DNA from: Bacilli bacterium
Lineage (GTDB): Bacteria; Bacillota_I; Bacilli_A; RF39; UBA660
Assembly (NCBI GenBank): GCA_017617435.1
Contig: JAFZWF010000018.1
Coordinates: 1-52,641 of the forward strand
DNA: 52,641 nt
Direction of reading: 5' to 3'
Shown one piece after another: positions 7,951 through 15,258 of the stretch. The number at the start of each line of letters is the position of its first letter. Position 1 is the stretch's first letter. The position numbers were made by a program, and so were the translations under genes. The notes below the pieces were generated by a model, which saw only the letters and a program-made list of their open reading frames with translations, had not been told where the DNA came from and did no database searches.

Positions 7951-9937
7951 GATTATTTTAGTTATATTAATAGTATATAACTGTATATCGATTATATCTT
8001 GTATAAATAAAAAAGAATTTAATAAAGATAAATTAGATAATATAGGAACCATTACTAATTTAAAAAAAACCGAAAACAAAATCGTACTTACTATAAATTC
8101 TAATAAGAAAATTCTAGCTTATATAAGTAATTCAAAAACATCACCTTTGATAGGTGATGTTATTAATTACAAATATGAATATAAAGATATAAATAATACT
8201 TATATAATAAATAGTTTTAATTATGATAATTATTTAAAATCATTAAATATTTATAATGTTATAAATATAACAAGTTATAAAAAAGTAGGGAAAAATAAGT
8301 TATATAAATTAAAAAAATATATTATTGATAGAATAGATAGTAAAAAAAGTCGCAATTACATATATGCTTTTTTACTATCTGATAAATCGTATATAGATAG
8401 TAATGTAAAAGATTCATACAATTTTAATGGAATTAGTCATATGTTATGTGTTTCTGGATTTCATATTTATTTTTTATTAAATATATTAAAAAGTTTATTT
8501 AATAAATTTAAAATCAAAAAATATATTTCAGGTATTTTTATATTTATATTTTTGTTAACTTATTTGTTTATTTCTGATTTTTCAATTTCATTATCTAGAG
8601 CTTTTTTATTATATTATTTAAATTGCATAAACAAATCTTTAGATTTAAAAATAAACAAATATATTATATACATACTAGTTTTAAATTTATGTTTACTAAA
8701 TAATACACACACTATATTTAATACTGGATTTTGGTATACATTTTCTTTAAGTTTCTTTTTAATAAGTTATGAAAATAACGAAAAACAGTCTTTTAAGAAA
8801 AAAATAAATTTATCTATTTTTATGTTTATAGTATCAATTCCATTAACTATTTATTTTAATTATCAAATAAATCTATTAACAGTTATTTATAATATCATCT
8901 TTTTATACCTCGTATGTTACATCATATATCCACTTTGTTTTATATCAATATTTTCTAATATAGCTGATATAGTTTTATTAAAAATATCAAGATTTTTTGA
9001 ATTAGTTAATATAAAATTAAGTGATCTTAATATGTTTAAAATTGTGTTTCCAAAACCAAACATAGTAATGATTATATTTTTATACTTACTTATATTTTTA
9101 TACCTAAAATATAAAAAAAATAAAATAATAATATTTTACATATTAACATTAATAGTAATAAAATACCTAATATATTTTGATAGTAGTAGTTATGTATATT
9201 TTCTAAATGTATCACAAGGAGATATGGCTGTTTATATTACAAGCAACCATAGAAGTGTCAACGTCATTGACACAGGTGGTCTTGAATATAATAAATATTT
9301 ATATAAAAATATTGAATCGTTTTTACATAGTGTCAGTATTAAAAAAATAGATAATTTAATAATTAGCCACGGTGATAACGATCATATGGGAGAAGCAATT
9401 AATTTAGTTAATAATTTTAAAGTAGAAAAAGTAATATTCAATTGTGGAGAGTTTAATGATTTAGAAAAAGATTTAATTAAACTTTTAGATAAAAAGAAAA
9501 TACCATATTACTCATGTATAAAAGAATTAAATATAGATAATAGCAAATTATATTTTTTACAAACAAAAGAATATGATAATGAAAATGATAATAGTAATGT
9601 TATTTATACAGAGATAAATGGTTATAAGTTTATGTTTATGGGAGATGCATCAAGTACTACTGAAAAAGAGATATTAGATAAATACAATTTACCTGATATA
9701 GATGTTTTAAAAGTAGGGCATCATGGATCTAAGACAAGTTCAAGTAAAGAGTTTATAAATGATATTAATCCTAAATACTCAATAATTAGTGTTGGAAAGA
9801 ATAATAGATATGGCCATCCTAATAAAGAAGTATTAAATAATTTAAGTGATTCAAAGATATATAGAACAGATTTAGATGGCAGTATTATGTTTAAGATTAG
9901 GAATAATAAATTACAAGTTGAAACATATGCACCATAA
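7919..9937 (+). CDS. comEC: ComEC, DNA uptake channel with metallo-beta-lactamase domain
   Basis: A ~672-residue inner-membrane channel for single-stranded DNA. In order: an N-terminal anchor helix, an OB-like soluble region (~35-125), the Competence domain starting with NGISHMLCVSGFHIYFLL, many helices to ~430, then a C-terminal beta-lactamase-like domain with VIDTGG, SHGDNDHMGEA, FMFMGDAS, VLKVGHHGSKTSS and the final GHP. Metal ligands appear intact, so the nuclease function may be live. The frame opens at a GTG at 7907; I prefer the TTG at 7919 because AGGTGA at 7905-7910 is correctly spaced for it and the protein then starts MKKSKI. Overlaps comEA by about 30 nt, implying translational coupling. 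Confidence 0.92.
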   Translation: MKKSKITLLLKIILVILIVYNCISIISCINKKEFNKDKLDNIGTITNLKKTENKIVLTINSNKKILAYISNSKTSPLIGDVINYKYEYKDINNTYIINSFNYDNYLKSLNIYNVINITSYKKVGKNKLYKLKKYIIDRIDSKKSRNYIYAFLLSDKSYIDSNVKDSYNFNGISHMLCVSGFHIYFLLNILKSLFNKFKIKKYISGIFIFIFLLTYLFISDFSISLSRAFLLYYLNCINKSLDLKINKYIIYILVLNLCLLNNTHTIFNTGFWYTFSLSFFLISYENNEKQSFKKKINLSIFMFIVSIPLTIYFNYQINLLTVIYNIIFLYLVCYIIYPLCFISIFSNIADIVLLKISRFFELVNIKLSDLNMFKIVFPKPNIVMIIFLYLLIFLYLKYKKNKIIIFYILTLIVIKYLIYFDSSSYVYFLNVSQGDMAVYITSNHRSVNVIDTGGLEYNKYLYKNIESFLHSVSIKKIDNLIISHGDNDHMGEAINLVNNFKVEKVIFNCGEFNDLEKDLIKLLDKKKIPYYSCIKELNIDNSKLYFLQTKEYDNENDNSNVIYTEINGYKFMFMGDASSTTEKEILDKYNLPDIDVLKVGHHGSKTSSSKEFINDINPKYSIISVGKNNRYGHPNKEVLNNLSDSKIYRTDLDGSIMFKIRNNKLQVETYAP

Positions 9938-9949
9938 AAAGGAGTAGAT

Positions 9950-10840
9950 ATGAATTATTATAATGAAATAAAAAATAAGTTAATTGATAATGAAATATAT
10001 TCAAAAGTAAAGGACTACACAAAGGAAAGGTACAAAGTTATCACGTATTTTGAAATAGGCAAATTATTAAATGAAGCTGGTGGAAAATATGGGGATAACA
10101 TAATAGATGAATATTCTAAAAAGTTAGTTATAGAAGTTGGTAAAAAGTATAATAGAAGGACTTTATTTAGAATGAAGAAATTTTATAATGTATTTAGCAA
10201 TGACAAAGTGACAACAATGTTGACACAATTGACTTGGTCACATTATTTACTATTATTATCGATAAGTGATTATGATGAAATAATATATTATATAAACATA
10301 TCTAAAAACAATAATTTAACGCAAAGACAATTACAATACAAAATAAAAAGTAATGAATATAGAAGAATACCTATTGAATCAAGAAACAAATTAAATAAAA
10401 ATGAAATTCTTAGGCCAAACGATTTAATCCCTAATCCAATAAGAATTAAAAACAGTAATAATTATGAAAATATATCAGAAAAAACATTACAAAGACTAAT
10501 ACTTGAGGACATTGCATCTTTTTTGAAAGAACTTGGAAATGGATTTACATTTATAGATAATGAATATCCAATTAAATTTGGCAATAGATATAATTACATA
10601 GATTTGCTTCTATATAATATTAAATACAAATGTTATGTAGTTGTTGAATTAAAAGTAACTGAACTAAAAAAAGAACATACAGGCCAGATTATGGTATATA
10701 TGAATTATATTGATAAAAATATAAAAACTATTGAAGAAAATGCTACAGTTGGTATTATTATTTGCAAACAAGATAATAAATATGTAATTAAATATTGTTC
10801 TGATGAAAGAATTATTTCTAGAGAGTACGAATTAGTATGA
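9950..10840 (+). CDS. YhcG/DUF1016-type PDDEXK nuclease
   Basis: A 296-residue protein matching the DUF1016 (YhcG) family. The N-terminal helical domain has YFEIGKLLNEAGGKYG, YNRRTLFRMKKFY and QLTWSHYLLLL. The C-terminal PDDEXK nuclease fold (from ~165) has LQRLILEDIASFLKELG, FIDNEYPIKFG, the catalytic YIDLLLY (Asp) and VVVELKV (ExK), and GQIMVYMNYID. The family occurs in mobile or defence-linked settings, often beside restriction systems; its biochemical role is poorly defined. AAGGAG 6 nt before the ATG and a 12-nt gap place it in the comEC transcript, between genes that are adjacent in many Bacillota, suggesting insertion. No partner methylase is visible. Confidence 0.85.
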   Translation: MNYYNEIKNKLIDNEIYSKVKDYTKERYKVITYFEIGKLLNEAGGKYGDNIIDEYSKKLVIEVGKKYNRRTLFRMKKFYNVFSNDKVTTMLTQLTWSHYLLLLSISDYDEIIYYINISKNNNLTQRQLQYKIKSNEYRRIPIESRNKLNKNEILRPNDLIPNPIRIKNSNNYENISEKTLQRLILEDIASFLKELGNGFTFIDNEYPIKFGNRYNYIDLLLYNIKYKCYVVVELKVTELKKEHTGQIMVYMNYIDKNIKTIEENATVGIIICKQDNKYVIKYCSDERIISREYELV

Positions 10841-10846
10841 TATAAT
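10838..10846 (+). promoter_or_regulatory. Extended -10 promoter overlapping a stop codon
   Basis: TGATATAAT (TGnTATAAT) overlaps the TGA stop of the YhcG-like gene; the following gene starts at 10868. No good -35 is seen, as expected for an extended -10 promoter. Confidence 0.5.
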
Positions 10847-10867
10847 ACATCTTGAGGTGTATTTGTA

Positions 10868-11269
10868 ATGACAATTGAAAGAAAAATAAAGATTAATGAT
10901 AGATATCACTACTTTTTAGGAATTGAATTAATGTATAACGCAGATAACTGCTTATGTAAAGCTGATGGTAGTTATTTTGATATGGGAGATTTAAGCATTA
11001 TGATTGATGAATTTGAATCCAGACATGAAAAAGATTCAAAAGAAATTATATATGATAAATTAAACTCATATATGAATGATATCATTTATTTATATGATAG
11101 ATTTCCATTTGTAAGTTACATTAAAGATGTGACATATAATGATGAAGGAAAAATAACTTGTGTTGGTTGCATATCTAAAGCTGAAATAATAAAATATATA
11201 ACTAACAATAAAATTGAAATAAATAAATGGGATAATAGTAATTGCCGTTGCCCTTTATTATATGAATAA
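10868..11269 (+). CDS. Uncharacterised 133-residue protein with three Cys pairs
   Basis: Not recognised. An acidic, soluble protein without signal peptide or membrane helix. It has six cysteines in three pairs: CLC (28/30), CVGC (98/101) and CRC (126/128), which could bind a metal, though no zinc-ribbon family is recognised. GAGGTG precedes the ATG with good spacing. It lies between the YhcG-like nuclease and another unknown gene, inside the comEC-holA gap, and has its own extended -10 promoter. Codon use looks like its neighbours. Confidence 0.6.
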   Translation: MTIERKIKINDRYHYFLGIELMYNADNCLCKADGSYFDMGDLSIMIDEFESRHEKDSKEIIYDKLNSYMNDIIYLYDRFPFVSYIKDVTYNDEGKITCVGCISKAEIIKYITNNKIEINKWDNSNCRCPLLYE

Positions 11270-11274
11270 TAATA

Positions 11275-11302
11275 TTGATTAATGAACTATATATGATATA
11301 AT
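11275..11302 (+). promoter_or_regulatory. sigma-A promoter with extended -10
   Basis: TTGATT (11275-11280), 16-nt spacer ending in TGA, TATAAT (11297-11302). The predicted transcript begins only about 12 nt before the ATG at 11321, so the 5' leader is just the ribosome binding site. Confidence 0.7.
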
Positions 11303-11320
11303 ATACGTCAGGTGAGAAGA

Positions 11321-11722
11321 ATGAACGAAAATATAACTTATAACATTAGTTATGTTAACATGAAAAAAATTGTAAAAAATTATTTTATAGCACTTGGAAG
11401 AGATGTAAGTTTAAAAATTAATAATGAAATTGATAGTGACAGATTTGCCGGAACAGTTGTATCATCTTATCAATTAGTTGAAAAAAGGACAATTGCAGGT
11501 GTTGAATCTAAAACTTCCATTGATTTTTCTATTGATGACTTAAAATCTATAATTAGTTCTGTTTTAGAGCAAAGTGGTCAAGAATTAATAAGTCTTAAAG
11601 ATAATGCTGCTACATGTTTTAAAATTGAAGGTTATGGTATGGGGGAACATGAAGTTGAAACCATAACTAATAAGTCATTTACTATCACTTCAAAAGAAGT
11701 AAAATTATCTCGCAAAAAATAA
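11321..11722 (+). CDS. Uncharacterised 133-residue protein
   Basis: Not recognised. A soluble alpha/beta protein of mixed composition, with a central stretch (VSSYQLVEKRTIAGVES) followed by a predicted helix (FSIDDLKSIISSVLEQSG) and a Lys-rich end (KLSRKK). No signal peptide. The ATG at 11321 is chosen over the GTG at 11312 because that GTG is part of the CAGGTGAG ribosome site. It has its own promoter and terminator, so it is a single-gene unit. Last of the three genes inserted between comEC and holA. Confidence 0.6.
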   Translation: MNENITYNISYVNMKKIVKNYFIALGRDVSLKINNEIDSDRFAGTVVSSYQLVEKRTIAGVESKTSIDFSIDDLKSIISSVLEQSGQELISLKDNAATCFKIEGYGMGEHEVETITNKSFTITSKEVKLSRKK

Positions 11723-11733
11723 TGTGTAAATAT

Positions 11734-11758
11734 AAGTAACTAGAAATAGTTACTTTTT
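11734..11758 (+). terminator. Rho-independent terminator
   Basis: AAGTAACTA/TAGTTACTT stem (9 bp) with a GAAA tetraloop and a T run, just after the unknown gene that ends at 11722. Confidence 0.85.
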
Positions 11759-11807
11759 ATATATAATTTTATAATTATAATAAATTAAAAAACTAATTAT
11801 AATATTA

Positions 11808-11816
11808 TGATATAAT
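11808..11816 (+). promoter_or_regulatory. Extended -10 element before holA
   Basis: TGATATAAT, 25 nt before the holA ATG; no clear -35. Shows that holA is transcribed on its own rather than from comEC. Confidence 0.5.
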
Positions 11817-11840
11817 ATTTCTAGTTGTAAGGATGTATTT

Positions 11841-12764
11841 ATGAAAATAGGTTTAATTATATCTGATAGTCATGTATATGTTAAACAAACCATAGAAAAA
11901 CTCTTTGGTAATTTTTCTGATGTGATTAAATATGACTTTGCAAACACTGAATTAGATGAAATTCTATACGAATTTTCATCAGTAAATTTATTTGGAGATA
12001 CAAAATACATTATTATTGAAAAAGCAGATGAAATATTTTCAAAATCATTCGAATCAGATGATTTGATATCTTATTTGAAAAATCCATCAGAATTATCTAA
12101 TATTGTTTTTGTAGCTTCAAAAGTAGATAAAACAAATGAAATATATAAGTACATTTTAAAAAACTATCAAGTATTTGATAGTTCAGAAAAAAAATATAAT
12201 AATAACATTATTGATGTAAAAAAATATGTTAAAGATCATAAGTCTCATATATCTGATAAAGCAGTAGAATATATAAAAGATGCAACTCTAAATAATTATG
12301 ATTTAATGATTAATGAAATTGACAAATTATTAATTTTGGGGAAAGATAATATATCAGATGAACTTGTTTATAATTTAGTTCCCCTTACACCTGATGGAAA
12401 TACAAATAACTTTATTGATGCAATTTTACTTATGGACGATAAAGAAGCATTAAAATGCATTAATAACTTCGATATATTAAATGTTGATTTAACAAAGATG
12501 ATAGCATTAATAGCTTGGAATGTAAGAGTTATATACTTGATAAAAACAAATAGAAAAGATAAAGTTAAATTGGATGACGTTTTAAAGATATACAAGATTC
12601 CTGATTTTAAATACAACAAATATGTTAGAATGGGAAATATTAGAAGTGAAGAAGAACTAGAGAATATAATTATTGGTCTATCAAATATTGATGAAGGCAT
12701 TAAAAGTTATAAGATAACAAAAGAAAATGTAGGTTATCATTTACTTAATTTATTTTGTTTATAA
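11841..12764 (+). CDS. holA: DNA polymerase III delta subunit
   Basis: A 307-residue clamp-loader subunit that opens the beta clamp. The N-terminal AAA+-like domain lacks a Walker A, as expected for delta. Typical segments are ELDEILYEFSSVNLFGDTKYIII, LISYLKNPSELSNIVFVA, and the lid/C-terminal region NLVPLTPDGNTNNFIDAILLMD ... MIALIAWNVRVIYLIK, ending in a short helical collar. Slightly shorter than the usual ~330-345. GTAAGGATG precedes the ATG. In many Bacillota it follows comEC directly and precedes rpsT; here three genes separate it from comEC, and rnhC (minus strand) follows. Confidence 0.9.
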   Translation: MKIGLIISDSHVYVKQTIEKLFGNFSDVIKYDFANTELDEILYEFSSVNLFGDTKYIIIEKADEIFSKSFESDDLISYLKNPSELSNIVFVASKVDKTNEIYKYILKNYQVFDSSEKKYNNNIIDVKKYVKDHKSHISDKAVEYIKDATLNNYDLMINEIDKLLILGKDNISDELVYNLVPLTPDGNTNNFIDAILLMDDKEALKCINNFDILNVDLTKMIALIAWNVRVIYLIKTNRKDKVKLDDVLKIYKIPDFKYNKYVRMGNIRSEEELENIIIGLSNIDEGIKSYKITKENVGYHLLNLFCL

Positions 12765-12766
12765 AA

Positions 12767-12795
12767 AAAGATAATCAATTTTATTGATTATCTTT
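12767..12795. terminator. Bidirectional terminator between holA and rnhC
   Basis: A 13-bp perfect inverted repeat AAAGATAATCAAT/ATTGATTATCTTT with a 3-nt loop, A/T tracts on both sides, overlapping the rnhC stop. Confidence 0.85.
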
Positions 12796-13725
12796 AATTT
12801 TTTCTGTATTTTTAAAATTTAATTTAGCAATATGATTTAATTTTTCAAAACCATATTTTTTTACGATTTCTTTAGCAGCTTCATCAACTTTATCTGATGC
12901 ACCTTTTGGAAGATTAAATCCTATTTCCTTTGATAGTTCGTTCATTTTCTTTAAGAAAATATATCGACTTATAATGCTTGATGCAGCAACACATAAGAAC
13001 TTATCTTCAGCTTGTGTATAAAAGGAAATATTTCTTACAATTTCTTTAGCGTCTTTAATATATTCATAGTACTTTGCTTCTGGAGTAAACTGATCTATAA
13101 TAATTTGTTCATATGGATACTCACTTTTTATTAAATTGAGTAGAACTTTATTGTGTAAGATTGCTTTAATTTTGTTCATATTAATATCATCAGTATGAAA
13201 TTTATTATATGATTCATTATCAAAAATTAGTGTAGAATGAGGAATCTTTTCAATTATCTTTGGAGCAATTTCAATTATCTTTTCATCGGTAATTTTTTTA
13301 GAATCTTTAACACCTAAATCAATTAAAAACTGTTCGTTTTCTTTTGAAACAAAGGAAGCAGTAACAATAATAGGTCCGAAATAATCACCAGTACCAACCT
13401 CATCAGAACCAATAGATGGTTTATTAATAATAGGTTTTTCATCATATTTATCTTTTTTATCGCTTGTTTTTTTGTCTTTACCAGTTGTAATATCAATAAC
13501 TCTGTTATTAAGGTGTTTTTCCATATCAATCCATAAATTTGCATCTATATCAGCTGATACACCTTGAAACATTATCTTACCTGATTCATATAAGGTGATA
13601 ACAGTTCCATCCATTTCTTGAGCTTGGAAAACAGCATATGGAGGAGTTTTTTCTTTAAACATATCTTGATAATGTTTAATAACTTTATCCTTTAAATTAT
13701 CACTTAATTTAAATACTATTGTCAT
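12781..13725 (-). CDS. rnhC: Ribonuclease HIII
   Basis: A 314-residue enzyme that cuts the RNA strand of RNA-DNA hybrids. The N-terminal TBP-like substrate-binding domain (~1-95; PPYAVFQAQEMDGTVITLY) is characteristic of HIII and absent from HII. The catalytic domain starts IGSDEVGTGDYFGPIIV, containing the acidic Asp-Glu pair, with DLGVKDSKKITD, ILHNKVLLNLI, IIDQFTPEAKYYEY (Asp) and a Ser-Ser-Ile-Ile-Ser-Arg segment. Length matches Bacillus RnhC (~310). A Lys/Asp-rich linker joins the domains. AAGGAAG precedes the ATG. It faces cvpA, which in many Bacillota is the divergent or adjacent neighbour. Confidence 0.95.
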   Translation of the reverse strand: MTIVFKLSDNLKDKVIKHYQDMFKEKTPPYAVFQAQEMDGTVITLYESGKIMFQGVSADIDANLWIDMEKHLNNRVIDITTGKDKKTSDKKDKYDEKPIINKPSIGSDEVGTGDYFGPIIVTASFVSKENEQFLIDLGVKDSKKITDEKIIEIAPKIIEKIPHSTLIFDNESYNKFHTDDINMNKIKAILHNKVLLNLIKSEYPYEQIIIDQFTPEAKYYEYIKDAKEIVRNISFYTQAEDKFLCVAASSIISRYIFLKKMNELSKEIGFNLPKGASDKVDEAAKEIVKKYGFEKLNHIAKLNFKNTEKIKDNQ

Positions 13726-13820
13726 ATTTTATCTTCCTTTACCTAAAATAATTTTAACATATTAATCTTCTTTTTTCATTAAGATTATATTATAATTAAG
13801 TAAAGTAAGGATGTGATAGT

Positions 13821-14519
13821 ATGACAATACTTGATGGAATAATTATAATATTATTTGTGCTAGGAATTTGGTATGGAACAAAAAAGGGATTTATAAATGG
13901 AGCACTTTCTTTAGTTGGCCTTGCATTTATAATTACATTTTCATTTTTGTTTCACACACTAATAGCTGATGTTTTATTAAAAGGAATGCCTTTTTTAAAA
14001 TTTCATGGAGCATATAAAGGTGTAACTTCATTAAATATTTTATTTTATGAAGCTATTGGTTTTATATTAATATTTATCTTTTTATTAAGCATCCTTGGTT
14101 TAGTTCTTAAAATAACGGGAATACTTCAAAAGATTCTTGATTATTCAATTGTTTTAACTTTACCATCAAAAATATTAGGTGTTCTTGTAGGTTTTGTTAA
14201 TTCACTTATAGTTATATTTTTATTATTATTTATATTATTAAATATAAATTCAACAAGAAAATATGTTCACGAATCAAAAGTTGGTTCAGTAATTCTTGAA
14301 CGAACATTCTTGCTTTCTAGTGCAACAGAAAAATATTATAACGCAACTGAAGAAATAAATAATGTAATGGATAATTGTAAGAAAAGCAAAAATAAAAAAG
14401 CATGCAATACTAACGTAGCAAATATCTTAATTGATTATAAAATTATAAGTCGCGACAAAGTTATAGAATTAATAGATTCAGGTAAACTAAAAAATATAAA
14501 GAGAGAAGGAATAAAATAA
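13821..14519 (+). CDS. CvpA-family membrane protein
   Basis: A 232-residue protein whose first ~155 residues form four hydrophobic helices with the CvpA start pattern LDGIIIILFVLGIWYGTKKGF. The family is linked to colicin V production in E. coli and envelope stress elsewhere; the exact function is not settled. The C-terminal ~75 residues are a soluble tail with two Cys (NCKKSKNKKACN). The stop overlaps the trxA start as TAATG. The pairing with thioredoxin is also common in Bacillota. AAGGATG precedes the ATG. Confidence 0.85.
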   Translation: MTILDGIIIILFVLGIWYGTKKGFINGALSLVGLAFIITFSFLFHTLIADVLLKGMPFLKFHGAYKGVTSLNILFYEAIGFILIFIFLLSILGLVLKITGILQKILDYSIVLTLPSKILGVLVGFVNSLIVIFLLLFILLNINSTRKYVHESKVGSVILERTFLLSSATEKYYNATEEINNVMDNCKKSKNKKACNTNVANILIDYKIISRDKVIELIDSGKLKNIKREGIK

Positions 14520-14803
14520 TGATTAAACATTTAGGAAAAATAGAAGATTTTGAAAAAGAAATTAGTGAAGAAGTTATTGTTGATTTTTATGCTGATTGGT
14601 GTGGACCATGCAAAATGTTATCACCAGTTCTTGAGGAGACAAATTTTAATGTTCTCAAAGTAAATGTTGATGACTTTCAAGAACTAGCCATTAAATATGG
14701 TGTTATGTCAATTCCAACACTAATAAAATTTGTTAATGGAAAAGAAGAAAAAAAGATAATTGGTTTTCATACTAAAGAGGAATTAGAGGAAGAATTTAAA
14801 TAA
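14519..14803 (+). CDS. trxA: Thioredoxin
   Basis: A 94-residue cytosolic thiol-disulfide oxidoreductase. It has the active-site motif DWCGPCKM (residues ~27-34), preceded by VIVDFYA, and the cis-Pro loop SIPTLI. Shorter than the usual ~105 because the first and last elements are trimmed. The start ATG overlaps the cvpA stop (TAATG), so it depends on translational coupling. No thioredoxin reductase gene is in the window. Confidence 0.93.
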   Translation: MIKHLGKIEDFEKEISEEVIVDFYADWCGPCKMLSPVLEETNFNVLKVNVDDFQELAIKYGVMSIPTLIKFVNGKEEKKIIGFHTKEELEEEFK

Positions 14804-14827
14804 AAAAACTTGCATTGCAAGTTTTTT
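14803..14827. terminator. Bidirectional terminator after trxA
   Basis: AAAAAACTTGC/GCAAGTTTTTT, an 11-bp stem with a 3-nt loop between the trxA stop and the stop of the convergent YigZ-like gene. Confidence 0.88.
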
Positions 14828-15173
14828 ATTTTGTCACTTCAGATCCAGCTGTATTATATGCTCTAAGTAATCCGCCAGCACCAAGTTTTATACCACCAAA
14901 GTATCTAACAACTACAATTAAAACATGATTTAAGTCTTTTTTATTGATAATATTATAAAGTGGAAGTCCAGCTGTACCAGATGGCTCGCCATCGTCGAAT
15001 TTCTTTTCTTGACCATCTATTTTATATGCATAAACAATATGTTTTGCTTTCTTATGTTCTTTTTTAAGTAAATCAAGAATTTCATCTATTTCTTTAGTGC
15101 TACCTACTTCATATCTAAATGCATAAAATTTTGATTTCTTTATTTCATATTTATATTCAGATATTAAATTCAT
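14826..15173 (-). CDS. YigZ/IMPACT N-terminal-domain protein (single domain)
   Basis: A 115-residue protein covering only the N-terminal UPF0029/IMPACT domain of YigZ/YvyE proteins: EYKYEIKKSKFYAFRY, KHIVYAYKIDG, KFDDGEPSGTAGLPL (family: DDGEPSGTAG) and VVVRYFGGIKLGAGGLLRAY. Full-length bacterial homologues are ~200-215 residues with a C-terminal ferredoxin-like DUF1949 domain, absent here. The stop lies in the shared terminator, so this is a clean short form rather than a recent frameshift, as far as can be seen. The family is tied to translation stress through its eukaryotic relative IMPACT; the bacterial role is unclear. The ATG at 15171-15173 has GGTGAGAT just upstream. Confidence 0.88.
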   Translation of the reverse strand: MNLISEYKYEIKKSKFYAFRYEVGSTKEIDEILDLLKKEHKKAKHIVYAYKIDGQEKKFDDGEPSGTAGLPLYNIINKKDLNHVLIVVVRYFGGIKLGAGGLLRAYNTAGSEVTK

Positions 15174-15190
15174 ATATCTCACCACATTTC

Positions 15191-15235
15191 AATCTTATTA
15201 TACAATAATTTTACCTATTTGTAGTATAATAAGAT
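15191..15235. promoter_or_regulatory. Mirror-image divergent promoters of the YigZ-like gene and uvrC
   Basis: A perfect 13-bp inverted repeat, AATCTTATTATAC (15191-15203) and GTATAATAAGATT (15223-15235), carries a TATAAT -10 box in each arm pointing outward. The sequence beyond each arm, including ribosome site and ATATATG start, is also similar on both sides. Confidence 0.65.
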
Positions 15236-15258
15236 TTATAAATGAAGTGGTGATATAT

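Noticed and set aside
12368-12700. 110-residue minus-strand frame within holA
   Set aside because: Antisense shadow with no ribosome site and no recognisable protein features.
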